Shown here piece after piece: positions 26,721-37,600 of a stretch of 64,000 nt of DNA. This DNA is from Pseudomonadales bacterium. Its GTDB lineage: Bacteria > Pseudomonadota > Gammaproteobacteria > Pseudomonadales > Azotimanducaceae. Under the pieces are notes generated by a model. The model did no database searches. It had not been told where the DNA came from and saw only the letters and a list, made by a program, of their open reading frames with translations. The stretch lies in assembly GCA_030749725.1 (NCBI GenBank), contig JASMJM010000022.1, forward strand, positions 1 to 64,000, given 5' to 3'. The translations under genes and the position numbers were made by a program. The stretch's first letter is position 1; every line of letters starts with the position of its first letter.

Positions 26721-28133
26721 ATGGCAGTTATTGAGACAGTTCTAGCTTTGATAGTCACCATATCCATATTGGTGACCATCCATGAATTCGGTCACTTTTG
26801 GGTGGCTAGATTGTGTGGTGTCAAAGTGCTCCGATTCTCGGTCGGATTTGGAAAACCGCTCTTCACGTATCGCTCGCCACCGGTCGAGATGATGCCGCCT
26901 CCGGATGATCAGCCGATCCGTACCAGGGCAAATGAACACTTCGGTACAGAGTTTGTAGTCGCTGCGATACCACTCGGCGGCTACGTTAAGATGCTGGATG
27001 AGAGAGAAGGCCCCGTGGCCGATGATGAACTGCATCTGGCTTTCAATCGTAAACCTGTACTTTCAAGAATCGCGGTGGTCGCTGCCGGGCCGCTGGCTAA
27101 CTTTCTCCTCGCCATACTCTGTTACTGGCTTGTGTTCACAGTCGGCGTAACCGGCATCGTGCCACTTCTGGGTGAGATTGACCAAGACAGCAAAGCGGGT
27201 GCCGCAGGATTTGTTCAAGGTGAGGAGATCATCAGCGTAGGTGGCAAATCAATCGCCACCTGGAGGGACCTCAATTTCGAGTTGTTCAAGAGAATTGGTG
27301 ACACAGGTACGATTCAATTCACGGTAAAAGCGCCGGAATCCGAGAAAACATCAGAACACTGGATCGATGTGACGGAGTGGCTTGCTGATGAAGAGAGCCC
27401 CTATCCAACTTCCGATCTCGGTCTGGTTCTACATCAGCCATCGGTGCCGCCAGTAATCGGAAGCCTGGTCAAGGGGGGTAGAGCCCTGCAATCCGGGTTG
27501 GAGGTGGATGATAGGGTGCTGGCCATAAACGGTATCCCGGTTGATAGCTGGGAGGAGTTTGTCGATATCATCCAGCAGAACCCGGAGCAGGACCTTGACC
27601 TGAAAGTGTCACGACTGGGGGATATCGTCTACCTGCGGCTCAGACCGGAAAGATCGATCCGCGATAGCAAAGAGATAGGACTTATAGGTGCAGCCACTCA
27701 TATGATCGAGATGCCCGATTATATGAAGAGGAAGGTGAGTTATCCCGTCTACAAAGCCTGGCTACCGGCTTTGGGAGAAACCTGGAGCATGTCCGTGTTC
27801 ACCTTGGTGTCTGTAAAGAAAATGATTATGGGTGCAATTTCGCCCAGTAATCTGAGTGGTCCCATTACCATCGCCAAAGTAGCCTATGCGTCTGCCAAGT
27901 CCGGGCTGGAGTCTTATGTTGGCTTCATAGCTTTGTTAAGCATCAGTCTGGGAGTACTAAATCTCATGCCGATACCGATCCTCGATGGTGGCCATCTGGT
28001 TTACTACTTGATTGAATTGATCAGAGGACAGCCGGCACCGGAACGTATTCAGGTGTTGGGGCTGCAAGTGGGCATATTTCTAATTGTCAGCATCATGTTA
28101 TTGGCGTTCTATAACGATTTTGCGCGATTCTAG
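26721..28133 (+). CDS. rseP: RIP zinc metalloprotease RseP
   Basis: Site-2 protease that cleaves anti-sigma-E (RseA) in the inner membrane. The HEFGH zinc motif is at residues 21-25 in the first membrane segment; two PDZ domains follow (GFVQGEEIISVGGKSIATW and LEVDDRVLAINGIPVDSW), and LNLMPIPILDGGH provides the third ligand near the C-terminus. It is 470 residues and lies upstream of bamA as in most gammaproteobacteria. Confidence 0.96.
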   Translation: MAVIETVLALIVTISILVTIHEFGHFWVARLCGVKVLRFSVGFGKPLFTYRSPPVEMMPPPDDQPIRTRANEHFGTEFVVAAIPLGGYVKMLDEREGPVADDELHLAFNRKPVLSRIAVVAAGPLANFLLAILCYWLVFTVGVTGIVPLLGEIDQDSKAGAAGFVQGEEIISVGGKSIATWRDLNFELFKRIGDTGTIQFTVKAPESEKTSEHWIDVTEWLADEESPYPTSDLGLVLHQPSVPPVIGSLVKGGRALQSGLEVDDRVLAINGIPVDSWEEFVDIIQQNPEQDLDLKVSRLGDIVYLRLRPERSIRDSKEIGLIGAATHMIEMPDYMKRKVSYPVYKAWLPALGETWSMSVFTLVSVKKMIMGAISPSNLSGPITIAKVAYASAKSGLESYVGFIALLSISLGVLNLMPIPILDGGHLVYYLIELIRGQPAPERIQVLGLQVGIFLIVSIMLLAFYNDFARF

Positions 28134-28196
28134 CCGAGTCAAGGAAGTCCTGGTGATCAACAAAGATGCAGCGTTCGGTAACCTGGTTCACCTAAT

Positions 28197-30524
28197 ATGT
28201 TAATCAAACGAATCTCATTATTTCTGCTGCTGACTCTGGCCAGATTGGCATGTGCCGACGTGTTTGAAGTATTGGATATCAGAGTGGAGGGATTACAAAG
28301 AGTTTCTGCAGGCACTGTATTCAGTGCTGTATCTCTGAATGTCGGCGATACGGCCGACGAGATTAGCATAAGGCAGGTGATTCGGGAGTTATTCAAAACC
28401 GGCTTCTTCCTGGACGTAAAAGTCGGCAGAGATGGCGATATACTGGTAATCAGTGTATCCGAGCGACCATCCATCAGCGATCTCCAGATAGAGGGAAACA
28501 AGGCCATCGAGACTGAAGCGTTGCTGGAAGGGTTGAAGCAGTCCGGTCTCGAAAGCGGGCAGATTTTCAAACAGTCCACGCTCGAACATATCAGACAGGA
28601 TCTGGAAAGGCAGTATGTCGCTCAGGGCCGTTACGGTGCGAAGATTGAAACTACCGTGGAGGAACTGCAACGCAACCGGATACAACTCCAAATTGATGTG
28701 ACCGAAGGTGAAGTCGCCGGGATACGACACATTAACATCGTTGGTAATACACTATTCAGTGATGAACAGCTCGGCGAAGTACTGGAGCTCAAACTCCCCT
28801 CCTTGTTTTCGTTCTATACCAAGGATGATAAGTATTCGAAGGAGAAACTTTCCGGAGACCTGGAATCACTGGAGTCGTATTACTTAGACCGGGGATACGT
28901 CAATTTCAGCATCGAGTCCACTCAGGTTTCCATAACGCCAGACAAGCGAGATGTTTACATCACGATCAATATTGTCGAAGGTGACAGATTCAGCGTCGGC
29001 GATGTAGAGATCGCCGGTGAATTACATGAAGTGCCGGAAGGTTCCATTTATTCTCTCCTGGTGGTAAGAAAAGGGCAGGTATTCTCTCGAGCAAGGATGA
29101 CGGCATCCGAGGAAAGGATAGAAACAGCGCTGGGCAATGCCGGCTACACATTTGCCAGTGCGACCGGAGAACCCGTACCTAATGGTAAAGATAGTACGCT
29201 GACGGTTAAGTTCTTTGTGGATGCGGGCAGAAGAGCCTATGTCAGACGCATTAATTTCAGTGGCAACACCGTTACACAGGACACAGTGTTGCGTCGCGAG
29301 ATGCGCCAAATGGAAGGTGGATGGGCGTCGACAGCTTCTATCGAACGCTCAAAAGTACGCATGGAAAGGTTGGGGTTTTTCAAAGCAGTCAACGTTGAAA
29401 CGCCGCCTGTACCCGGCACCGACGACCAGATCGATGTTGAGTATTCGGTTGAAGAGCAGCCGTCCGGATCGATCTCGGCTACCCTAGGCTATGCGCAGGG
29501 AACAGGATTAATTCTGGGTCTGGGATATCAGGAGACCAATATTTTTGGTTCAGGCAACAGTGTAAATGTGGGTGTAAATCGTAGTGACTTTCAAACAGCT
29601 TACAATTTTTCCTTCTTCGATCCCTATTACACAGTGGACGGCGTAAGCCGGGGTTACTCCATGTTCTTCAGGCAAAGCGATTACGGAGACTTTAATATCG
29701 CTACTTTTTCATCCGATTCATTTGGTGGAGCGGTCAACTACGGCTATCCCATCAGTGAGCTATCGAGGATAAATTTTAGTGTAGGTTATGAGAACACACA
29801 CATAAAAGAGGGGTTGTTCCCCGCCCAGGAAATATCGGAGTTTGTGGGCAACGAAGGGAGTTACTTTGACCTGGTTTCCGTGACCGGTGCGTATCAGATG
29901 TCGGCCCTTAACAGGGGCTTGTTACCATCGGGTGGTCGCTCACAGTCCGTTTCACTGGAAATGACTCTCCCCGGCAGTTCATTGGAGTTTTTCCAACTCA
30001 GATATACCGGCCAGATTTTTTTCCCGCTGACGCGTCTATTTACGTTACGGCTTCGCACTGACTTGGGATTTGGTTCCAGTTATGGGAAAACCAAGACCTA
30101 TCCCTTTTACAAACATTTCTACAGTGGCGGAATGGGTTCAGTGCGTGGATATGAACAAAACACGCTTGGGCCAAAGAGCACACCCTCTGAATTCAATATC
30201 TTGCGGGAGCCGGATCCGATCGGTGGGAATGTACTCATAGAAGGCAGTGCGGAAATACTGTTTCCGCTGCCTTTCGTAAAGGATCGACGTTCTCTGAAAT
30301 CTGTCTTGTTTGTGGATGCCGGCAACGTTTTTAACACCAATTGCCCCCAAGTCAGTACCTTCTGCAAAGATTTTGACTATCGTGCGCTCCGCTATTCAGC
30401 CGGTATCGCTGTCACCTGGATTACTGGATTTGCTCCAATCAGTTTCAGTCTGTCGGTTCCCTTCAATGACCTGAGAGGCGATGATACGGAGGCCTTTCAA
30501 TTTGAGCTGGGCAGAACGTTCTGA
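28197..30524 (+). CDS. bamA: Outer membrane protein assembly factor BamA
   Basis: Central beta-barrel of the BAM complex. A signal peptide (LFLLLTLARLACA-like) precedes five POTRA repeats (for example VEGLQRVSAGTVFSAV and INFSGNTVTQDTVLRREMRQMEGGW) and a C-terminal 16-strand barrel with GGMGSVRGYEQNTLGP (the VRGF/Y motif) and a terminal aromatic (ELGRTF). It is 775 residues. Confidence 0.97.
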   Translation: MLIKRISLFLLLTLARLACADVFEVLDIRVEGLQRVSAGTVFSAVSLNVGDTADEISIRQVIRELFKTGFFLDVKVGRDGDILVISVSERPSISDLQIEGNKAIETEALLEGLKQSGLESGQIFKQSTLEHIRQDLERQYVAQGRYGAKIETTVEELQRNRIQLQIDVTEGEVAGIRHINIVGNTLFSDEQLGEVLELKLPSLFSFYTKDDKYSKEKLSGDLESLESYYLDRGYVNFSIESTQVSITPDKRDVYITINIVEGDRFSVGDVEIAGELHEVPEGSIYSLLVVRKGQVFSRARMTASEERIETALGNAGYTFASATGEPVPNGKDSTLTVKFFVDAGRRAYVRRINFSGNTVTQDTVLRREMRQMEGGWASTASIERSKVRMERLGFFKAVNVETPPVPGTDDQIDVEYSVEEQPSGSISATLGYAQGTGLILGLGYQETNIFGSGNSVNVGVNRSDFQTAYNFSFFDPYYTVDGVSRGYSMFFRQSDYGDFNIATFSSDSFGGAVNYGYPISELSRINFSVGYENTHIKEGLFPAQEISEFVGNEGSYFDLVSVTGAYQMSALNRGLLPSGGRSQSVSLEMTLPGSSLEFFQLRYTGQIFFPLTRLFTLRLRTDLGFGSSYGKTKTYPFYKHFYSGGMGSVRGYEQNTLGPKSTPSEFNILREPDPIGGNVLIEGSAEILFPLPFVKDRRSLKSVLFVDAGNVFNTNCPQVSTFCKDFDYRALRYSAGIAVTWITGFAPISFSLSVPFNDLRGDDTEAFQFELGRTF

Positions 30525-30620
30525 TAACGCGCAAATCAATTGAATCAAACCGAGGAGTGTGCAAGTATCTGCGCCCTGAGAAGACAAGATCATGAATTCC
30601 AGTATCTGAGGAGATGTAAA

Positions 30621-31151
30621 GTGCACAAGATCCAGCAAGTTCTCACCTTTTTTTTGCTGACTGCAACTCTTTGCAGTACACCCGTGGCCTTGGCTGAGAT
30701 CAAGATCGCTGTAGTTGACTCGCAGAAGGCGATTCTGCAGTCAGTTGAAGCGAAAAGGTTATTGGCACAGATAGAGGAGGAGTTCAAGGGTGAACAAAAG
30801 GAAATCCGGGACATCGATGCTGAAAGAACGACACTGCTCGAGAAGGCACGCAAAGATGGTGAGGTGATGAGCCCTCCAGAACAGAGAAAATTGCAGCGGC
30901 AGATTGAGTCAATCACCAATGACCTCACATATAAGACTCAGAAATATCAAAAGGAGATCGTTGAACGTCAACGGGAACTCCTGGCTGGATTCAATCAGAA
31001 GATGCAGGATGCTATTAAAGCGATCGTACTCAGTGATGATTACGATGTGGTCGTCGCTCGGGAAGCTGTCGTTTACGCGAGTGAACTGTACGACATCACT
31101 CGCAAAGCTACCGAACAACTAAATGCGTTGGATGCAAAAAAGAGCCAATAA
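30621..31151 (+). CDS. skp: Periplasmic chaperone Skp/OmpH
   Basis: Trimeric coiled-coil chaperone for outer-membrane proteins. A GTG at 30621 preceded by AGGAGAT gives a clear signal peptide (QQVLTFFLLTATLCSTPVALA) and a mature start EIKIAVVDSQKAIL, as in OmpH homologues. A long charged helical region follows. It is 176 residues. The frame is open from 30540, but that extension has no ribosome site and precedes the signal peptide. Confidence 0.92.
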   Translation: MHKIQQVLTFFLLTATLCSTPVALAEIKIAVVDSQKAILQSVEAKRLLAQIEEEFKGEQKEIRDIDAERTTLLEKARKDGEVMSPPEQRKLQRQIESITNDLTYKTQKYQKEIVERQRELLAGFNQKMQDAIKAIVLSDDYDVVVAREAVVYASELYDITRKATEQLNALDAKKSQ

Positions 31152-31179
31152 TCTGGTATGTCTGCAGTCATAGGCCGCT

Positions 31180-32232
31180 ATGTCTCAAGAGAAGGGTTTC
31201 ACCCTTGGTGAAATCGCCAGATATCTTGGTATTGAACTCAAGGGTGATGAATCCACCCGGGTTGACGGGATCGCCAGTCTAAAAGATGCCAAACCGGGCC
31301 AGTTGAGCTTTCTGTTTAGTCCTTCATTTCGCAAGTATCTGAAAACGACTCGTGCATCGGCTGTGGTCATGGAGGATGACCACAGTGGCGACTGCACCAT
31401 GCCAGTGCTGATCGCGCCAGATCCACGACTGGCGTGGGCGAAGGTCTCTCATTATTTCGATTCACGTCCACAGCCGGATCAGTCCATACACCCTGGTGCA
31501 AGTGTCAGCGCTACGGCGAACATCGGCAAGAATGTTACCATCGGAGCAAACGTGGTAATTGCTGATGATGTCCGTCTGGGTGATGAAGTCGTCGTTGGGC
31601 CTGGTTGTGTTATCGGTGAAGGATGCCAGATCGATTCTGGCACGCGGCTGTCGGCTAATGTCACCCTTTATCATCAGGTGACCATTGGGAAAAACGGGAT
31701 CATCCATAGCGGGGCTGTGATCGGAGCCGATGGGTTCGGTTTTGCCTTCGATCCCGAGGAGCACCGTTTCCAAAAGATCCAACAGGTGTATGGTGTCAAA
31801 ATAGGGGATGATGTAGAGATCGGTGCGGGAACCACGATAGATCGCGGGGCGCTCAACGATACCGTGCTTGGCAATGGAGTGAAACTGGACAATCAGGTTC
31901 AGGTTGGACACAACGCGACCATCGGCGATCATACGGTGATTTCAGGATGCTCCGCCATTGCCGGTAGCACCAGCATAGGCAGCTACTGCCTGCTGGGTGG
32001 TGCCGTTGGGATTATCGATAATCTGTACATTACCGATCACGTCGAGATCACGGCCATGACTCTGGTAAGTCATTCAATCAAGGAACCCGGTCGTTATTCA
32101 TCGGGTACGGGACTGTTACCCAGCCATGATTGGAAGAGAAGCACCGTAGGTTTTAAGAAACTGGATAACATACTAAAAAGGCTGCAGCGCGTAGAAAAAA
32201 AACTACAGAGACCGGATGATGCAAAATCGTAA
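31180..32232 (+). CDS. lpxD: UDP-3-O-acylglucosamine N-acyltransferase LpxD
   Basis: Third step of lipid A synthesis. The N-terminal uridine-binding domain is followed by a left-handed beta-helix of hexapeptide repeats (from about residue 100), GADGFGFA and the catalytic-His region LDNQVQVGHNATIG, and a C-terminal helix. It is 350 residues. Confidence 0.96.
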   Translation: MSQEKGFTLGEIARYLGIELKGDESTRVDGIASLKDAKPGQLSFLFSPSFRKYLKTTRASAVVMEDDHSGDCTMPVLIAPDPRLAWAKVSHYFDSRPQPDQSIHPGASVSATANIGKNVTIGANVVIADDVRLGDEVVVGPGCVIGEGCQIDSGTRLSANVTLYHQVTIGKNGIIHSGAVIGADGFGFAFDPEEHRFQKIQQVYGVKIGDDVEIGAGTTIDRGALNDTVLGNGVKLDNQVQVGHNATIGDHTVISGCSAIAGSTSIGSYCLLGGAVGIIDNLYITDHVEITAMTLVSHSIKEPGRYSSGTGLLPSHDWKRSTVGFKKLDNILKRLQRVEKKLQRPDDAKS

Positions 32233-32243
32233 CGAGAAGTAAG

Positions 32244-32681
32244 ATGGATATAAAAGAGATCCAGAAATATCTCCCCCATCGGTACCCCTTCCTGATGGTC
32301 GACAGGGTTACCGAGTTCGAGTCGCACAAACGCATCGTAGCGATTAAGAACGTATCCATCAATGAACCCCTTTTCCTTGGCCACTTTCCCGTGCAACCGG
32401 TCTTTCCTGGTGTACTGATCGTCGAAGCGCTGGCCCAGGCGGCAGGTATCCTGGCTTTCAAGAGTCTTGATAGAACTCCCGAAGATGGATCTGCCTACTA
32501 CCTGGCAGGAACCGATAAGACCAAATTCAGGAGAGCCGTGTTTCCTGGGGATCAGCTGAAACTGGAAGTGGAGATCGTTCGACTTAGAAACCAGTGGATG
32601 AAAGCAGTGGGTCGGGCCACAGTGGATGGTGAACTGGTCTGTTCTACCACCTTGACCTGTGCCGAACAGGAGGTGGGCTAA
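32244..32681 (+). CDS. fabZ: 3-hydroxyacyl-ACP dehydratase FabZ
   Basis: Hot-dog fold dehydratase of fatty-acid elongation. LPHRYPFLMVDRV, and GHFPVQPVFPGVLIVEALAQAAG with its active-site His and Glu, are typical. It is 145 residues. lpxA, which usually follows and overlaps or abuts fabZ, is absent; 80 bp without a gene separate fabZ from lpxB. Confidence 0.97.
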   Translation: MDIKEIQKYLPHRYPFLMVDRVTEFESHKRIVAIKNVSINEPLFLGHFPVQPVFPGVLIVEALAQAAGILAFKSLDRTPEDGSAYYLAGTDKTKFRRAVFPGDQLKLEVEIVRLRNQWMKAVGRATVDGELVCSTTLTCAEQEVG

Positions 32682-32761
32682 CAAACGTCCGAGTGCTCCG
32701 GTGGGTGACCTTCGTCCGCCAATTCTGTGGGTGGACCTCACTCACGAACTAGAGAGACGTT

Positions 32762-33916
32762 ATGACAGATCCGTTGACGATAGGCATGGTGGCGGGAGAA
32801 GCGTCCGGTGACAATCTTGCCAGTTCTGTCATGCGGGAAATCAAAAGTCTGCGTTCGGATGTGACGTTCATGGGGGTAGGGGGTCCCCTCATGTTGGAAC
32901 AGGGTTTTCAATCCTGGTTCGATATGGAGCGACTGTCAGTCAATGGATTCAGCGAACCAATTAGACGCCTGCCGGAACTGCTCAATATCCTGCTCACTGT
33001 AAAACGTCGCCTGTTAAAGGATCCCCCTGACGTTTTTGTTGGGGTGGACTTCAATTTCTTCAATCTGCTGCTTGAAGGAATGCTGAAGAAAGCAGGCATT
33101 TCAACCGTGCACTACGTGAGTCCGTCCGTGTGGGCATGGCGACCGGGGCGAATAAAAAAAATCACCAGGTCGGTAGACTTGATGTTGACTCTCTATCCGT
33201 TCGAAACGGAGATCTACCGGCAGAATAACATCCAAGTCCGATTTGTTGGTCATCCCAAAGCGGATGAAATCCCGTTGACTAACAATCCAAGGACAGCGAG
33301 AGCGGCGCTGGGATTCAGTATGGACGACAAAGTTATCGCGATTCTACCCGGCAGCAGGGGCAGCGAGATCAAATACTCTGGCGAAGCATTTTTCAAAGCT
33401 GCCAACATCTGTCACAGTGAATTACCGGAACTCAAATTCGTGGTTCCCAGCGCGAACCCGCAAAGGAAAACGCAGATCTTGCAGTTGATAGGGCAGATCT
33501 CACCTGACTTGAAAATTAGAGTGCTCGACGGCGATGCCAAGACCGCCATCAGCAGTGCCGATGTCGTGCTGGTCAATTCCGGCACGGCCACGCTGGAGGC
33601 GCTGCTCCTAAAAAGACCCATGGTGATGTCATATCGTCTTGGCAACTTGACCTACGCCGTTGTCTCGAGGTTGGTCAAGACCCCCTATTTCGCACTGCCC
33701 AATATCCTGGCGGGAAAGGAATTGGTCCCCGAATTATTGCAGCACGATGCGACGCCGGAAGCTCTGGCGAAAGCACTGCTGCAGAGACTGGCACAACCGG
33801 AACAGGTGGAATTGATGAGGGAGTTCGAACAGATCCATCGTCTCCTGCAACGCAACGCGGGCGCCCGGGCAGCTGGAGCGATTCTCGAGCTGATTGAGGC
33901 TAAGACTCCGGAATGA
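32762..33916 (+). CDS. lpxB: Lipid-A-disaccharide synthase LpxB
   Basis: GT19 glycosyltransferase joining UDP-diacylglucosamine and lipid X. VAGEASGDNLASSVM at the N-terminus, GVDFNFFN, HYVSPSVWAWRPGRIKKI, ILPGSRGSEI and NSGTATLEALLLKRPMVMSYR are diagnostic. It is 384 residues. The stop overlaps a possible rnhB start by 4 bp. Confidence 0.96.
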   Translation: MTDPLTIGMVAGEASGDNLASSVMREIKSLRSDVTFMGVGGPLMLEQGFQSWFDMERLSVNGFSEPIRRLPELLNILLTVKRRLLKDPPDVFVGVDFNFFNLLLEGMLKKAGISTVHYVSPSVWAWRPGRIKKITRSVDLMLTLYPFETEIYRQNNIQVRFVGHPKADEIPLTNNPRTARAALGFSMDDKVIAILPGSRGSEIKYSGEAFFKAANICHSELPELKFVVPSANPQRKTQILQLIGQISPDLKIRVLDGDAKTAISSADVVLVNSGTATLEALLLKRPMVMSYRLGNLTYAVVSRLVKTPYFALPNILAGKELVPELLQHDATPEALAKALLQRLAQPEQVELMREFEQIHRLLQRNAGARAAGAILELIEAKTPE

Positions 33917-33999
33917 CAGCAATCAGTAGAAGTATTCGCAAAGCACCGCGTGATCAAGAACAGGCATCAGGAATCATGCAATCCGTAAGAGTATTCGCA
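33910..33999 (+). repeat. Imperfect direct repeat at the lpxB/rnhB junction
   Basis: Segment 33919-33940 recurs at 33978-33999 with 19 of 22 bases matching, and the similarity extends upstream (GGAAT...GCAATC) to about 30 bp with one indel. The offset of 59 bp is not a multiple of three, so the copies are read in different frames. It looks like a duplication of the rnhB start region. Confidence 0.65.
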
Positions 34000-34566
34000 G
34001 GTGTCGATGAAGCGGGGCGAGGCGCATTGGCAGGTGCGGTGGTCGCTGCAGCAGTTGTGCTGGATCCCTCTACCGCCATTGCGGGTTTGAGAGACTCCAA
34101 AAAACTGACTGCCGGCAGACGCGAAGTTCTAAACCAACAGATTAAGGAGCGGGCCCTGTACTGGTCAGTCGGGCGCGCCGAAGTCGGTGAGATCGATGAG
34201 ATCAATATCCTGCAGGCCAGTTTGCTGGCCATGAAGAGAGCCGTGGAAGCACTTACCTTCCCGGTAGAATATGTGATCGTGGATGGCAATAGATGCCCTC
34301 ACCTTTCCTGCCAAGTGGCCTGCCTTATCAAGGGAGATTCCATACTGGAGGCGATAATGGCTGCATCGATTATTGCTAAAGTCAGCAGAGACCAGGAGAT
34401 GGTTGAACTGGACAGTCGGTTCCCGAACTACGGATTGGCCAAACATAAAGGCTACGGCACAAAGGCTCATCTGGCTGCGATCAACGAATTCGGAGCGACC
34501 GATGTGCACAGAAAATCTTTTGCACCCATGAAGTTCAGACAAGGCGAACTTGCGTTCGATGAGTAA
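33976..34566 (+). CDS. rnhB: Ribonuclease HII
   Basis: Removes ribonucleotides and RNA primers from DNA-RNA hybrids. The catalytic DEAGRG motif (GVDEAGRGALAGAVV), LRDSKKLT, VDGNRCP and MAASIIAKVSRDQEM are present. The ATG at 33976 gives the usual short N-terminus (MQSVRVFAGVDEAGRG) and 196 residues. An ATG at 33913 overlapping the lpxB stop adds 21 residues encoded by an imperfect duplication of the start region, so it is less likely to be ancestral, although translational coupling there is possible. Confidence 0.9.
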   Translation: MQSVRVFAGVDEAGRGALAGAVVAAAVVLDPSTAIAGLRDSKKLTAGRREVLNQQIKERALYWSVGRAEVGEIDEINILQASLLAMKRAVEALTFPVEYVIVDGNRCPHLSCQVACLIKGDSILEAIMAASIIAKVSRDQEMVELDSRFPNYGLAKHKGYGTKAHLAAINEFGATDVHRKSFAPMKFRQGELAFDE

Positions 34567-34683
34567 TCTACCAGCGGTCTGATTTCCCACGTCAGATGCT
34601 TGCACTCGGGATCGCTTGCCCGTTTAATGAGGCGAAATTGGCTTCGAACCAGCAGTTCGACTTTCCGGCAGGTATGTGAAGGT

Positions 34684-37600
34684 ATGACATCAAGTTTTGC
34701 ACATCTTCGAGTTCATACTGAGTATTCATTAGTCGATGGCATGGTGAGGATTCAGCCGCTCGTCGAAGCGGTGAGTGCCAATCAAATGCCGGCGGTTGCC
34801 GTCAGCGATCAGTCCAATGTGTTTGCTCTGGTCAAGTTCTATAAGGCGGCCATGAGTGCCGGCATTAAACCGATCATCGCCAGCGAGGTCTGGATCCAGC
34901 CCAGAGATGAAGGCGATGATCCCAGCATCGCAATACTGCTGGTGCAAAATGAAACAGGCTACCGAAATCTGTTTGAGCTGCTGTCCGATGGCTATCTGAA
35001 CGGTCAGAAAATGGGCAGAGCCATGCTGTCCATGCAATGGATTCGAGACAGATCGGATGGGCTGATCGCTCTCTCCGGCGGCAAGGATGGCGACCTCGGC
35101 AGGGCGCTGCTCAACAACAGGAGAGATCTGTCCCTGGCATTGCTCGAGGAGTGGATGCAGATATTCCCCAACCGCTTTTACCTTGAGCTGCATAGAACCG
35201 GGCGTACCGATGAGGAGGATTATCTTCACATGGCCGTAGATCTGGCCCAGGAGTTCGCCTGTCCTGTGGTGGCGACCAACGACGTGCGCTTCATTACACC
35301 CGACCAGTTCGAAGCTCACGAGGTACGTGTTTGTATCCAGGAGGGGCGCACGCTTGACGATCCACGCCGGGAGAGACGTTACAGTGAGCAGCAGTACCTG
35401 AAGTCACCGGATGAGATGGTGGAGCTGTTCGCCGATATTCCTGAAGCCATAGCCAATAGCATCGAAATCGCCAGGCGATGCAGTGTCAGCATCGAATTTG
35501 GCAAATATCACCTGCCCAAATATCCAGTCCCGGATGGCACGTCATCCGACCAGTATTGCCGGCAAATGGCTGAACAGGGGTTGGAGAGTAGACTCAGCAG
35601 CAGTTTTGATGGTGACGACTTGACGGAGGCGAGAACGCGCTATCAGGAAAGGCTTGCTTATGAACTCACGGTGATCGACCAGATGGGCTTCACGAGTTAC
35701 TTCTTGATCGTGATGGAATTCATCCGTTGGGCGAAGCAGATGGGAATTCCCGTGGGTCCGGGGCGTGGATCCGGCGCTGGCTCTCTCGTTTCCTACAGCC
35801 TCGACATAACGGATGTGGATCCGCTCCGGTACGACCTTCTGTTTGAACGTTTTCTCAATCCTGACAGGGTATCGATGCCTGACTTCGATGTGGACTTCTG
35901 CAATGCGGGGCGTGATCGGGTCATCCAGCACGTGGCGGAACTCTATGGGCGCGATGCCGTTTCCCAAATAATCACATTCGGCACCATGGCTGCCAAGGCA
36001 GTAGTCAGGGACGTTGCCCGGGTGCAGGGAAAGCCGTATGGATTGGCAGACAAACTGTCCAAACTCATTCCCTTTGATCCCGGCATGACTCTGCAAAAAG
36101 CAATGGATGAGGAGGTATTGCTGAGGGATTTCGTCGCTGAGAACGAAGATGCTGAGGAAATCATGGAGATGGCGTTTAAGGTCGAAGGATTGGCTAGAAA
36201 TGTCGGCAAGCATGCCGGGGGAGTGGTCATTGCGCCGACTAAGCTGACTGATTTTTCCCCCATCTATTGCGATGAAGGTGGCGGTGGGCTGATGACCCAG
36301 TTCGACAAGAAAGATGTGGAACAGTCGGGACTGGTGAAGTTTGACTTTCTTGGCCTGAAGACGCTTACCATCATCGATTGGGCGCTGCAGAGCATCAATT
36401 CCCGCACCGGCGATCGGATCGATATCAATCAGATATCACTCGAAGATGCCGAAGTCTACAAACTGCTTAGAGAGGCGCGTACAACGGCTGTGTTCCAGCT
36501 GGAATCGAGAGGCATGAAGGACTTAATCAAGCGTCTGGTGCCGGACAACTTCGAGGACATCATCGCATTGGTTGCCCTGTTCCGACCGGGACCCATGCTG
36601 ATGGCGGATGACTTTATCAATCGTAAGAATGGTAAAGAGCAGATTGATTTCCTTCATCCGGATTTGGAACCTGTGCTCAAGAACACCTATGGTGTGATGC
36701 TGTACCAGGAACAGGTCATGCAGATTGCTCAGGTGCTGGCCGATTTCACTATGGCGCAAGCAGATCTGTTGCGCAGAGCCATGGGTGAGAAAAACCAGCA
36801 GGAGATGTCGACTCAGCGGGAGCTGTTTCTAAAGGGAGCTGCTGGTAGAGGAGTAGCTGAGAAGCAGGCAAACCACATCTTTGATCTGATGGAGAAATTT
36901 GCCGGTTACGGATTTAACAAATCACACTCGGTCGCCTATGCTTTGATCGCCTACCAGACAGCCTGGCTGAAGACACATTTCGCCTCTGATTTCATGGCTG
37001 CAGTATTATCGGTAGATATGCAGAATACCGATAAGATCGTTACCAACATCGAAGAGTGCAGGGAGCTTGGCGTGAAGATTCTTCCACCCGACATCAATCG
37101 GGGTGGCTTACGCTTCGTCGCCGATGGTGAGGACACCATCGTATATGGTCTGGGCGCGATTAAAGGTCTGGGCGAAGGTCCCATCGACAGTATCGTTAGT
37201 GTCAGACAAGCATCCGGTCCCTTTGCGGATCTGTATGATTTCTGTTCCCGAGTAGAATTGCACAAGGTGAACAAAAGGGTACTCGATGCGTTAATCGGTT
37301 CCGGGGCCTTGGATTTTCTTGTCCCCGAACCGGAAGATCTCGATGCCGCTGAAGTCATAAACTGGAAACGAGCGCTGTTAGCAATCAATCAGGAAGAGAA
37401 GGCAAAACTGGCAACGCAGGAAGCGCGGGACCGGGACAGTGGCAGCAGAGATCTGTTCGAGAAATCCACATTGAGTGAAGACGTGTCCGGCTACCAGCAT
37501 GTGCAGGAACTGCGCAGCTGGAGTTACCGGGAGAGATTGGCTAAAGAGAAAGAGACCCTCGGCTTGTACCTCACCGGACACCCCATCGATGTTTACCAAT

